This document shows, one piece after another, positions 10,781 through 23,800 of a stretch of 64,000 nt of DNA. The stretch is from Eopsaltria australis (taxonomy: Eukaryota; Chordata; Aves; Passeriformes; Petroicidae), in the NCBI GenBank assembly GCA_034509425.1, contig JAVTVJ010000667.1, positions 874,001 through 938,000 on the forward strand. Direction: 5' to 3'. The position numbers were made by a program, and so were the translations under genes. Each line of letters begins with the position of its first letter. Position 1 is the first letter of the stretch. The notes beneath the pieces were generated by a model. The model was not told the DNA's origin and made no database searches. It was given only the letters and a program-made list of their open reading frames with translations.

Positions 10781-13700
10781 ACTTCATTGCACTGAGCCAG
10801 GTTAGCCTTTGAGACTTGGCACCCTCTCTTCCCCCCCAGACACTTCTCTCCTTTGGTTAACGATGAACAAGCCAATAAAGCAGCAGAAAGCTTCAAAGTC
10901 TCCCCTCTCTTCCCCTCCGCCCCCATATGCCATCCTATAAAAGCTGTATGGTAGGGGTGCAATATTTCTGTTGTGAGGGCGTTGGTGGCACTGCCCAGGA
11001 GAGCCTCATCCCAGGAAAGTGGAGCTGTCAATAGCCTTGATGTGCTCCTGAAGCCTGTCTTTCTTCTTAATGTATTCTACAGGAACTGAACAGGAATTTT
11101 GGCTCTGCTCTGCATTGTAACCCATTGACTGGTGGTTTGGTGCTGTTTTTTTTTAACAGATGGGACTGGGGCTGTTTGCCTGTGCAGGACAATTTGGATG
11201 CCTCTACTGCAGCAAGGGTGCTCTGCCTGGAGCTGCTGTGCTCTGCTGTCTACATCTGAGAAGAGCACAATGCATGGTTTCAGGTCAAATATTTGCTCTT
11301 GTTGGATGCACCTGTGTCTGCAGGTGCCATCACACTCACAGAGAGCCTTGCCACCAGCCACTCTGTCTGTCCTCTAATGTAGAGCAAGGAGAAATCAACC
11401 TCAGCAATGGTCTCAAGAGACCTTCAATCTCACCTGGCTGCCAGAGCAGAACCATGGCTGTCCTGATTCCTCCTCCATCTCCTCACTCCCTCTGCCTATC
11501 TCCCTGCTCACCAGATCCTCTTACCTTTCCATGGTGAAAAGGTTTTAATACCTTTGATTAATCATACAAAACCTTATATCCACTGAACACTCAAGACCTT
11601 TTCCCTTGAGCCTTTCCTGGTTCTTTGCTGGTTTTCTCCGCCTTCCTTTCAACCTGCTGCAGCTTCTCAGTGTGGCTCTGGAGGGGACAGCTCTGCAGAG
11701 GTGTCAGCAGCTGCCCTGATGGGGACATGGTGCTCTGCTCATGCTGCCCCTGGCCTCACCTCTCTCTCCTCTACTGCATGGCAAACGTTCATGACCTTTT
11801 CTTTCACCCACAGGGCACTCAGCAGCTGTATGGAAGAACCTGGGAAGCTGATTATCCTCTCTGCTCCACAGATGATTGTATGTCTTGTGGCAGGGAGAGT
11901 TTTATGGACTGGGGTAATCCCTCCTCCAGTGACAGATTAGCTATTGACCTCAGTGAACGCCTGGCTAAATATGCAGTAAATTACTGTCTGTCTCTGATAC
12001 TAAGGATCATTTAATTATGATGGATGATAATCATATTGCTTGCAAGGGTGTTTCTGCAGCATATTTCTAGGTGGGAAGGTTTCTGTCCTGTGGGTCTGTG
12101 ACCTGTGCTGTGGCACAGAATAAACCTTTCTAGGTCACGTCATTCTCTGCTATGCAAATGTTTATTGGTGGGCACAAACATGGGTCCTGGAGCACCAGGA
12201 CGGGGTGGTGACAAGACTCTCCAGTTCCTTCTGCACATGGTGATTTCCAGATGGTTTTACATGTCAACTGAGATCATTGCATCTCCATGTACTGGAGATC
12301 TCACAGCCTTTCTCAGATGGACAAGGTATCAGTGGGTCAGTAACGCCCACAACTGGACCTAGAACTTTGGGTTTTTACTCCTAGATCTCAGGGAACGTTC
12401 CAAGTGGGTTCCTCCCTGTGGGCAAACAGTGAAGCTGCTGTGCATCTGATAGGCTTTATCTCCTGCATTCAGGCATTAACTGTAGGCATCTCAATATTCT
12501 GATTCAGGCTGAAAAACAGCCAGGTAATTTCTGGGAACACTGGGTTGCCATGGACTTGCAGTCTTCTCAGGAAAAAATGCAATCCCAGTCTACAATAGAA
12601 ATCTTTGGTTTGGTGAGAATATTTGCAGCATAATTCCCAATATTACCACCAAATTCTGTAAAACTCCAGCACACTTCCAGGAGTCCTTTTATAAAGTCAT
12701 TCCACAAGATGGCACTGAGACATTAATTTCTCCCTTCAAGGTGTTCAGAAGGGCTCCTCTGTTGGCTGCTGAAAATGTGATAATCCTTTAATTTTGGGAT
12801 TCTGCTGACTGTTTTTAGACATTAAAGTGGCCTGCTAGTGTTCAAGGAATGTAACAATAACAAAACCATCACCTTTCCATAGGTCATGTAGATCAGAGCA
12901 CCTCTGCTCTGAAAGTACACAAATCCAGGCTGTGTGAGCCTGTACCTGAGTTTATAACCAGCAGAGAAAAACAGGCAGCTCCAAAGGTCAATTCTTCCTC
13001 ACCCAAAATAAGCATCTGAGGCCTGACCTATGAGTCATACTAGATTCTGGCACTTTCCCTCCGGTGTTTGCACAGGGATGTGGAGTGATGGGCTCCAATG
13101 TGCACCCCTGGGACTGCCAGGTGGGCTGGACTGCCCCTTCTCCCTGCATCCAGATGTGGTGATCTTGAGCAAGTGCAAGCCATGTGAGTCAGCCAAGGGC
13201 TGGATTGCAAATATCTGCTGGTTTCCCAATAGCAGCCTGCTCGTACTTGCTCGGTTTCACTTACCCTCAGGGCTGACGAGGATCTCCGGGGTCACTAAAT
13301 GCAGGCCCCTACTGACACAGGCAGCCACACCACATCTGCCCTTTGGTGACCTGGCCACTCTGCACTGTAGTGGTAGATGATTGTTTCCCAGCTGGACCCT
13401 GCTACCAGAATTTGCTGCTCTGAACATTAGACACGTTCCTCTAATTTTCAGCCAAATTCTCAAAGCCGTTTGTCCATGTGCAGCATTAGCCCATCACAGT
13501 CATGAGTTAACTTATTTCTTGTGGGTGCTATCCCTTGAAGTGTTCCTGTGAGGTTATTAGGAGAGCATTGGCTGCTCGTGCTTAGCTCCACACCACCTCC
13601 TGATGTTTGCCTTGATTCCCTCACAGGCTGAAACTTCACTCAACATTGGCCCTAGAATGATTTTGCCATGTTTTCCACTGCACAATAAGCAGCCACCTGA

Positions 13701-15022
13701 TAAACCAAACCCACTTTCCTCCCCAAGACAGGTGTGCTTTCAGCACTACTAATAAAGGTCTCAGTTTTGAAAGGAAAGTTTTGGCACAGTCAAGGTTCAC
13801 TAACTGTTCTGGTGTTGATACCCATGGTAATGAAGAACCAGGAAAGCAATGCCCCCAGGTCCTGCATGACCAGCCCTGGGAAGAATGAGTACCCAGGCCC
13901 TCCAGGGCGTTCTGCAAGGAATAACTTCTCAGACTCAGTTTGACAGTACACATGCTTCCTCTATACCCAGGAGCTTATTTATCTCTTAATTGGGCTAATC
14001 AGCAGGTGGAACACTGCCACTCCATTTGCTTCAGCCCTGCTGGTGGAGCATTTTCTCCCCAGAGGCCGAGAGGAGCATGAGCAGACACCTGAGCAGAGGA
14101 GCTGCTCACCACGGGCAAGAACAGCTTGTTTCTCAATCAGACCAAATGAACATGGCACCAAAATATCTCCAGTGCCCTTCAGGAAGCAAGACCCAGTCAG
14201 AGAGATCATAACAGCATTGGCATGACCTTCTCTGTCCAGGACAGGCCCTGTTTGACACACTGTGGAGCATCTGTTCCCCGTGGTCTCATGTTCCACACTC
14301 ATGGCCTGTCTCCATCTCTTCTCTATGGATGGCAGGCACCAAGCAAGTCTCACACACCCCTTATGTCTCTCAGCAAATGTCTTCACTCTCTGTAAGTCAC
14401 CCCACTCTCCATTCCCGGGATACCAGCCTCCACAGCCTTTCAGCTCACCCATTGTCCCTTGCCCTTGCCAGCCGAAGGTTCATCACCTGCACATGCTGCC
14501 TTTCCACGAGACCAAACCTGGTGTTGCCATACTGGAAAGAAGCGGGAGGTGGAGGGGTAGATGGAGGGAAGTGACGGCTCATTAGTGGGGTCCTGCCTTG
14601 GGAACAGAGCTGCTCTGCCCTGAGCTGCTACAGCTACAGGGCTGCTACAGCTACAGGGCTGCTCAGATGGAGGTAATCCATGAGGTCATGCTGCCAGCAG
14701 GAGCAGAATTACTTGGCTTTGTTTGTCTTTAGGGGTAGAGCGGGGCTCTGTGTGACAGGGTTGCCAGGGGTGGCCCCAGCCTCATTGTTGGGCAACAGAG
14801 TGGAACTCTCCTGGTCACCAGCAACCCATAGACCCCATGATGGGCCACACTCCTCCTGTCCCTGTCTGACTTATCAGTCTGGATGAAGTCATTCTTATAT
14901 GGAGCAAAATGGGATAGTTTTTGAGGCACCCACCAGCTTTGATGAGTGAAAAGCCCTGGAAAGCCTCTCCCACTCACAAATATTTATCAGAGAGTGAAAT
15001 GGAGGCACAGGAGTAGATCAGG
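10781..15022. other. Intergenic, AQP7 5' flank
   Basis: No gene could be assembled. A plus-strand TATAAAAG at about 10934 points away from AQP7. An exact two-copy 17 bp tandem repeat sits at 14624-14657. Other ORFs lack family similarity or splice support. Confidence 0.5.
14624..14657. repeat. 17 bp perfect tandem duplication
   Basis: The unit gctgctacagctacagg occurs twice in a row, and a third partial copy (gctgct) follows. Confidence 0.9.
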
Positions 15023-15600
15023 TCATAGAACTATAGAATGTCAAGGATTAGAAGGGACCTTAAAGAACATCCAGCCCCAGTCCACCCTTACCATGGGCAG
15101 GGACATCTCCCATTAGACCAGGCTGTTCAAGGCCCTGTTCAACCTGGCCTGGAACACTGACAGGGATGGGGCATCCACAGCTTCTCTGGGCAATTTCTTC
15201 CACTATCTCGCCACCTTCACAGTAAAGTATTTCTTCCTAATATCTAGTTTAATTTCCCCTCTTTCAATTTGTGCCGATTATTTGGTGTCCTATCACTGCA
15301 GTTCCTGACAAGAGGTCCCTCTCTGGCTTCCCTGTGGGTCCCTTCAGTTACTGGAAGGTTCCTATGACGTCTCCACATAACCTTCTCTTCTCCAGGATGA
15401 ACAGCCACAACCTTCTCAGCCTGTCTTTGTAGGAAAAGTGCTCCAGTCTTCTGACTGACTTTGTGGTCCCTTCTGGACTTTCTCTAGCAGTTCTTATGTT
15501 TGGGGCACCAGACCTGTAAGTAGCAGAGGTCCCACAAGGTACCATGGGATTTCCAACAAGGTCATGCTGGTCATACCTGCCATCATCCCTCATTTCCATG
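15023..15600 (-). mobile_element. CR1 LINE fragment (about 580 bp)
   Basis: This is an antisense copy of the CR1 3' region. It opens with 'catagaactatagaatgtca' and continues with 'cagggatggggcatccacag', 'ttcttcctaatatct', 'tcctatcactgcag' and 'cttctcttctccagg'. It is one of the longest CR1 pieces in the window. Confidence 0.85.
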
Positions 15601-16433
15601 AGCATCTTGTTCTCCTGACCTGCTCAGGGCCATGCTCCCACCATACCTGTCTGTGTGAGAGCACCTGCCTGCCTGTGCTGGGACCCTGCCGTGGGGCTGC
15701 CCAGGCAGGCAGAGAGCAGCAGACTCTGGGGGTTCAAGTGCTCTCTCTGAGCCTTGAGCCGCCTGCTCTGGTCTGCTTTCAATCCACAGATAAAGTGAAA
15801 GCTGGGGAAACTGCTGGGGCTCACAGGACATCATCACCCTGGAGATAAGAGCAGCCAGGCTTTCTCCTAGAGGAGCACAAACGCCCACATTCTGAAAGGA
15901 GAGATTAAAGGGGAAAGGCTGCAGGCTGGGGGAGGAGACACGGGGTCAGGTAAAGAGGTTTTGAAATTGCAGAGCGTGGTGAAGCCAGCACACTGCTCTG
16001 AACATTTCCCTGCCTCTGGCTGTACCCAGAGACTGCACAGTGTGGCTGCATCCCTCTGGCCAGTTTGCAATGAGTTTGCTCTTACAAACAATGCCTCTGA
16101 CAAAACCCCTTGTACTTCATCCCATGCTGTCTCCTCTGCCTCATCCTTTCCCCAAGCACTCCAGTCCAGGATCATCAGCAAAACACACCAGCCCAGCATC
16201 TGCTTGAGCAGCACCAAAAAGCACAAGCTTGTGTTGACATTCACAAAGAGCAGAACCAGAGCAGGGCCTGCTGACAGTCACACAGCCATGCCTGCTCCCT
16301 CTGCTGCTGAGCAAGCAGAGCGAGCCTGAGCCAGTCCTTCACAGCCACCAGGTGCTTCAGGGTGTACTGCATCCACTCACAGCAGTTATGCCTGTAAACT
16401 TTTCAAGAGATGATGCTAAACCCATAGGCAGAC

Positions 16434-16735
16434 CATAGAATCACAGAATCATGGAATGTTTTGGCTTGAAGGGGCCTTAAACACCATCATACCTTCCACT
16501 AGACCAAGTTGCTCAGAGCCTCATCCAACCTGGCCTTGAACAATTCCAGGGATGGGGCAGCCACAGCTTCTCTGGGCAGCCTGTGCCAGCACCTCATGAC
16601 CCTCACAGAATTTATTCTTATTATCTAATCTAATCTAAGCTTGCCCTCCTCCATTTTAAGGCCATTCCCCCTTGTCCTATCACTCCAGACCCTTGTAAAA
16701 AGTCCATCTTTGCTGCTGTCTGTTATCCAGAGGTT
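16434..16735 (-). mobile_element. CR1 LINE fragment
   Basis: This antisense CR1 3' end starts 'catagaatcacagaatcatg', then has 'cttccactagaccaagttgc', 'gatggggcagccacagcttc', 'cttgtcctatcactccag' and 'cttgtaaaaagtcc'. Confidence 0.85.
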
Positions 16736-19700
16736 TTGTGGGGTAAGGAACAGGCTGGTGGCACCAATCACTGCCCATATGTGTAATCAGTGAATTATCC
16801 AGCTATCTGCCCCAGAACACAGCTATGCTCTCCCACATCACACCTGCCAGGGGGTGTCTGAAGACCATACAGCATCTGACATGACTCACACCAGAGCTGA
16901 GCAATGCCTGCCCTGTGGGATTTGTCTCTCCATAGGGGAGGAAAAGGCCAGGATGTAGATGGCTGGGTCAGCTTTCCCAGCACCAGCCCACCCCAGCCCA
17001 GAGGGCTGCTGATGGCGCGGACGTGAAGGCATCCAAAGGAAACCCCGATAAGCTCCCAGTATCTCAGCTGTGGGAAGATGCCATAGATTCTTTGCAGGCA
17101 TGCACACAAATCCTCTCAGACACTGCCCAACCTCTCCTTGAGCTCCAAGGAGCCCCACAGGCATTTCAGTGTGAGTAGAGGCTTCCTCCAGCATCACCTA
17201 GACCCTAGAACCCTCAGGATCCCTCAGCCCCTTTTACATCTTGTGCTGTTTTGAGACACAGGAAGGAGGGGCCAGGTGTGGATCAGGATGGCTCCCTGGC
17301 CATTCCCATTCTTTCAGTTCCGGTGTGTAAAGATATTGACCCAGAGGAACTCAGAGAAGCTGAAAATCCACCTGTTGATAAGCCCTGAAAACTAGCCCGT
17401 TTTCCTAGCTCAGGTAGTTTCCTGGCTCAACTACTGGATGACACAAGTGGCAGCTTCACAAATTGTCCCATGTTAAGCATAGCACTGACATGCAGTTTAT
17501 TTCCCTAAGCACAGGACACCACGTATCAGCCATCACTGACCATGCAGATCTCCCTAACCCATGGCAATTACTAAGCTTTGTCACTGTCTTTATTGTCCCT
17601 ATGTTTGTTTTTAAACAGACACTCAAATGTGCACATCCCTGTCAACCACTTCCTAGTGAAGAAATAACTGTTACACACCATCTGCTGAATTTTGACTTCA
17701 TAGGAACATCATTATCAAATCACATGATCAATGTATAATCTTATGAAAATGGCAGAGGATCTGTCCCTCACTCCTGACATGTACCAGACACAGCTCTCAG
17801 GAACCACCTCAGGGTTGCACAGGACCTGATGGATGGGCCTCTGCCTGCAGCACAGCCCCCAGGCTGTGCCGTGAGGTACAAACCACAACAGGTCTGTGAA
17901 GATATAGGTAGTGATTTGGCACCTCAAATGCTCATGCATGTCCCAAACTGCAGCATTAGGCACAGCAGGTGCCTGTCTGGACCTCTCACCTACAGGAGCA
18001 GCCAGTGAAGAATCTGCTGGGAAATATGTGCAGTGACTTTGCTCAGAATAAGCTCAAACTGCTTATGCACTAGGCTATGTAATGAATGTCTAAAAACCCT
18101 TGACACAGGATGCTGAAGATGCTAGAAGGACACCTCAAGATAGTTAGACAAAGTCATGGAGGTAAAAATCTACTGGTGGCTATTAAACATGGACACCCCT
18201 GTGTCACAAGTGATCCCTGAACTGTGAATCATTGGAGATTGTAAAATAATTCTGGGGAAGTACATTTGTTCTGTTCACACACTCTTCTCCCATCACACTC
18301 TCATGGGTCTTCTTCACAGGTCCAGCCCATCTCAATGACAACTGCCTGTCTGACTGTGCTGTCCAGTGGAATGGGATGTCCCCCACTTCAGTACTTAAGT
18401 CACAGGAACAGGAGACTAGCAGAGTTTACTATCTTACTGTTCAGATCTGAGATGACATGAAAATGTTAAAAATATATTCCTGGCTCTACTGTTCACCAGT
18501 GTGAGACCTGAGCATCCACCCCTCCTCCCTGCCCACTTCCCCATCTCCTGTCCAGGGGATGGCCAAAACACCTCGTTCAGAAGCAGCCTGTGGTGGGCAG
18601 AGAAGACATTTGCACCTGCATACAGCATGTTGTGTGACCTTTGCTGCCTCAGCTGAGTGCTGTAAGTGCCATCAGCTGCTGGGTCATCCTTCTCATTACT
18701 CTTTTCTCCACTGTGCAGTGCAAAGAGTGACCTCTTCCAGCCCCAGGACAACCAAGGACATCCATTTCACCACTGGTGAGGTCACTGGTCAGAGGGGCAG
18801 GTGGGAACGTCCTTCATACCCACAACAGGTCAAGCCAGCACAGCAACTCCTCAGCTCACCAGAGCACTTACTATAATGCCCACAGCAGTGCAGCAATTCA
18901 ATGGCATTTTAGATACAGTAAAAGCTTTAGATGAGGGATATCTATTGCACTGTGGTAGAGCTTCCTTTCTCTTTCCCTCCAGGAGCTGGAGGAGGCCACA
19001 TCACATGCGTCATTTAAAAGCAGACTTGAAGCAAAAGGCACTTGTAAACTCACCATGGGGAACAATCATGCTCACGGCAGTAAATAACTGATTTTGTCTT
19101 GTTCATCTCATATTTTATGGCCTTTGCTGTTAGTACAGTGCTTCCCAGGAGAAGGTGAGCTAGCAGAGCAGAGCACTCACCTGCCTCCTCCCCTGGGCAA
19201 GCACCATCTCCCCTCCTGCACTTTCTCTTCTGGTCAGCTCCATGGGGTGTGAGCTTTGGATGCCACACCACCACACTACAGTCACACAATGCTGGCAGCA
19301 AGGGTCTGGGGGAGAAAAATGCTGCCAGAGCCCTGAGAGCATTGCAGGACCCTGGGCCACGCTCCGTCCTCTGTTCCTGGGGGGAGAGCTTGCACTCTCC
19401 TCCCTCCTAGAGTCCAGTCCCTGGTCCATGTGGGAGCTGTAGGGTAACAGGGAAAAGGAGTGTCAGAGCAGGGTCTCATTCCCTTGTAAAGGCCATGGGG
19501 TTTGCCATGGGCCATCCTGGAAATTTAGGATATGAACAAGATCCTCTGGACTCACAGGACCTCTTTTAAAGCCCACAGTGGCAATCACCTTAGAAGCAGC
19601 AAAGGGGAAATTTTACAACCAGCAGTTGGGTGGGACACAGCACGTGTAGTATGGGGGGAACAGAGATGTCTGGCTTCACTGTGGTCTCCTTGGGCTGCAG

Positions 19701-20144
19701 CTGGACTCTCAAAGCATGCATTGGTTCAGGAGCTTTGGATAAGTTCTCATTAGTTGTTATTTCTGTCATACTATTGCCCCATATTTTTTGGACTCTGAGT
19801 TACTTGGAAGCACTGCCAAAATAATCCATCACAGTGTCTTGTACCCATAGGCAGTAGCCTGATGGAAGACATCATGCCCTGATCAACATCTACATAGAGA
19901 AAGATATGATCCAGGAGTGACAAAAACATATTATGTTCCAGGTTGTCAACACTGAGGAAAAAAACGTGTTCATAATTTGCATTTGTTGATTCACACTTGC
20001 TAACAGGATAGCAAGATTGATTAACACAGAGAAACTGCGATTAATGGATCCTGATCATCTTTAAGCTCTCAACAGACTGATCCTAATCCATAACCCAGGG
20101 TCAAAGTCTACATTATTCTGAGTTTTGTATCAACTAACTCAACA

Positions 20145-20173
20145 CTATCTTAATTTCATTGAAATTAAGATAG
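20145..20173. repeat. Perfect 14 bp inverted repeat (1 bp spacer)
   Basis: The arm ctatcttaatttca is followed by a single t and its exact reverse complement. The resulting AT-rich palindrome of 29 bp could form a cruciform or hairpin. Confidence 0.9.
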
Positions 20174-20619
20174 GTCCTGAAGAAAGCAGTCCTGATGCCT
20201 TAAATTTCTTCCTGTCTGGTGACAACCTGCTGTGAAGAAAACTACAAACCGTATGGAGAAGTCCTACAGTATCAGCTGGTGATTGACTTGGATGACCACA
20301 AGTATGTAAGGAAAACAGTGCTCCCACGGGCAGTGTCCCACCCAGCCCGTCTGGAAGGAGTTCATCCCTCACAGATGCTGTCACCAGTTGTTGCAGCACT
20401 CAGAGGTTTAATCAGAGGTTTCCCTTTCAAGTGCTGACCCGTCCTGCCAGATCAGTCCTGCTCAGCTTTCAGCACATGATAGGATCGTAAGCCAAGGCAG
20501 ACGTAAGCAAGGGACAGAAACAGGGGATAGAGATCTCGAGTACGCAATTACACACATAACCATGTTATGTTATGCACAAAGGTGCGTGAAATATGTTTAA
20601 GGGGGAAAAAAATCTGCAT

Positions 20620-20850
20620 AGATAGGAGGGTTGCTCATAGTCCAGGATATTATCAGATCTGGGAAAATGCCATGTGAATGAGTCACTGGAGCATCAGTCA
20701 ATTGCTGTTTACAAAAAATGCCACAAACTTGGCTGTTGCAGTCCCTCTCCTGCATTTGTATTTCCTTTTCATGGTTTCTGTAAATGATTGACTAAAATGT
20801 GCTGTGGGCCACTCTCTTGCATTGTAGTTATCTGCCCCACTACCCTGCTC
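20620..20850 (+). repeat. Copy A of a diverged duplicated block
   Basis: This block aligns collinearly with 33405-33630. The best core is 'tccaggat.ttatcagatctgg', then 'aaaatgc' and 'tgaatgagt'. Weaker shared steps such as 'atcagt' and 'aaat.att.act' follow. It does not look like CR1. Its nature is unknown. Confidence 0.5.
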
Positions 20851-23800
20851 CAGTCCAATCCCTCCTCCCTTTCAATCAAATGTATTTTAATGAAGTATCT
20901 TTTTCAGATGATGATTGGAGACCAAACAAAGGCCCTTTGAAAAAATGTTTTGCATATTCCTGCCACAACTGGACTCCAACCAACCTGCCAGCATGGTTGT
21001 GTTGAAGCTTTATGCCAAGGAGGGACACCAAATGTGACTGATCCAGCAAGTTTATATATGCCCCATTCCTTCAGGAGCTGCTGTTCACTAGCTCAGTTCC
21101 CCAGCACTTAGCACCTGAAAAATTCAAAATCTGGCAATCTGCAGATCAAGACTCTGGCATGGAAGGCTTGTAAATCAGAGATGGTGCCTTCAGCCCCAGC
21201 TAGAAGCCAATAGCCAGACTGCAGAGATCCTACAGCACTGGTGGCATCCTCAACACAGAGGTCTTGTCTGGATCTCTACTGCAGGATGGGTCCCTGCCCT
21301 GAGCCCTGTGCTGGACTGGCCTCAGACAGGAAGGACCTTCACAGCAGGACAGCTTCTGGCTTAGCTCCCATTCCAACCACCCCAAATGGGCAGGGGTAGA
21401 ACCAGAGGAATCAAGGAGGGGGAAAGGGGGGAAAACAGGAGGGACTGTCTGAGGAAAAACAGGGAAGCAGCAGGGCCCTGTGCTCAGACTCACTGTGGTA
21501 TGGCTTGTGCAGCACAACAACTCAGTGCTTGGAGAAGCCTGGACTATGGTAGGCACCCTCTGAATCCTGGGCTGCTCTGAGCTGCCACCACATTCCCTGA
21601 GCACAGCAACTCCCTGTTTGCAAAGGTCTTGGCAACAGGAGACCAAAATGTCTAAAGGAGCCTGTGGCTTCAGCACTGAGGCTGCCCTCAGTGTTTCTTC
21701 TTTGAGCAGTAATGAAGTCTATCCTCCTCTGCAGGAGGAAGACTCTGTGTGGGGGCAGCCACACTCCGGGGAGCAAAACATCCCCACAGCTAAAAGCCAT
21801 CACAAGGCTCCCTGCCTCTTGGTGTACCTCCATGAGCTTAGAAGGAGAGCTCTACGTGTGTGTCTGCACGTGTGTCTCTGTGAAAAAAGCAAGGGAGAGA
21901 CTAACTTGATGCAATGAGCATTTCAAACAAAACAATATAATTGCACATATTTTTCTCCCATGAGCAGGATGGGAACTTAACATGTAACATCTGTTGCTTA
22001 ATGCATTCCTAGATAGCACACAGATATTATGCTGATAAGCACCACTTAAGAACCAAGATAGCAAAGAACAGAAAGTAATGATTGTAGTTACATAGGGAAC
22101 AGGTCAGATCTTACTGTGACTTTAAAGCAACCTGGTTTCCACCCTTCCATTTATCATAATGAAAATAATGTATATAGCACTGAAGAATTTTAATAGCATT
22201 TTAGAGGCAATAATAGCTTCAGAAAGATGACTTTCATTACACAGCTGAACAGCTGTCCCTGGAAACTACAGAGGGCCACATCACACACCATTCAGACCCT
22301 GAATTGAAATACATTCTTTGGAAATGAAATACCCGTATGGATGATCTTGTGCTGTTTAAAGATCCAGACGAGACCAAAATTCACACCAGTTTCAGATCTT
22401 TGGCCTTCATCAGAGCACAGCTTACCGTGTGAAAGGCATGACCAAAATTAAGAGGTGCCCACCCCGTGCTTCCCAGACTCTGGTCTCTTCTAGTGCACCA
22501 TGGCCGTGCTTCCCGTGCTGGCCTCGTCCCTTATTCCCGGCTCCAAGAGGTGGCAGCAGCAACCCTGCCTTCGGGAAGCCACTGCTGTGAGGGACTGGCA
22601 TCCTCCCCTGCCCTTGGGGAGAAGGGACACCCCGGGGAAAAGCAAGGGCACACCCACCCCCTCAGACAACCTCAGCATCTCTAAGCTGACCACCAGCTGC
22701 AGCAGGCCTAGCACTGTAGACAACCATAATATAAAACACAGGATGGTGTTTAAAAAAAAATTAAAACAAATTTTTAAAATTTTTGCATCTTGCTGATTTT
22801 TTTATGTTAATGTTAATGAAGAGGGGGAAAACTACTTCTGGGTTTGAAAAGAGCCCTGAGACTCTCCTCATTATTCCCAAAGGAAGCTTGACAGCATTGC
22901 CCATTACAAAAACCTTAGCAGAAATATCAGCTGCTTTGACTGTCTCCAGCCACCTCAGAGACTAAAGGTTGAAAACAAATTCACAAATGTAAGTAAAAGA
23001 AGAAAGAAAAGAGAAAGAAAAATGGTACTTCTCTCAGATACAGTACAACCTCAACAGAACAAACATACAATGGGGAAAAGGATTAAGAGAGCCAGGAATA
23101 GACAAAAGCTCCTTGCATCCTGGGTCAAAAAAAGCATCCCACCAGTTCTCATCCCTGCAGTGGTGAGACATTCACCTTAGCACATCAACTATGGTGTGTC
23201 ACTAAGCAGAGTTGTGTTGCTTCTTAGGTGGGGGTTGCTTCTTGTGTTTGGGGGTCTCCTCCTGCTGCCACAAGATGCAAAAATATTTGGAGGTCTGTAT
23301 CTGTCAAAGCACTTCTCTAGCTCAGTAAACATAATTCTTGAAATTGTTGGCGAAAGACACAAGCTTTGGCATCTCAGGATATCTCCAGGCTTATCTTGAC
23401 TTGTGCTGGTGTTAGTTTACATTAACAATTGCCAGTGGTCAAAGAACTTCTGTATAACCTGTTCTGGCTTTATCTCTGTGTTACCATATAGGGTAAAATG
23501 GCAAGCATAGGTACCCACTGCATAACAAGAAATAGCTCTTTAGGTTAATTGAGGCTGGGGAAAGCTGTTGTGCAACTTTTAAACTTTACCTGGAAACTAC
23601 TAAGAAGGAGAAATAATGTAATGAGAAAAAAACCATAAAAATAGCCCCAAGCAGACTGCAGGCCTGAGGAGCTAAGAGCACCACCATGAATTTTGTACTT
23701 CTGGTGACAGCTCAGGACACTGATGACTCACAGGGACAAGCCACCACCTCCCTGCATGAGGAGACAGATGACACCAGCCACAAGACTCAGGGACATCAGA

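Noticed and set aside
10934..10941. TATAAAAG near the AQP7 start
   Set aside because: It is on the plus strand and points away from AQP7, and no plus-strand gene follows it.
13979..14452. 157-codon minus-strand ORF upstream of AQP7
   Set aside because: There is no domain, signal peptide or splice partner, and plus-strand frames overlap it fully.
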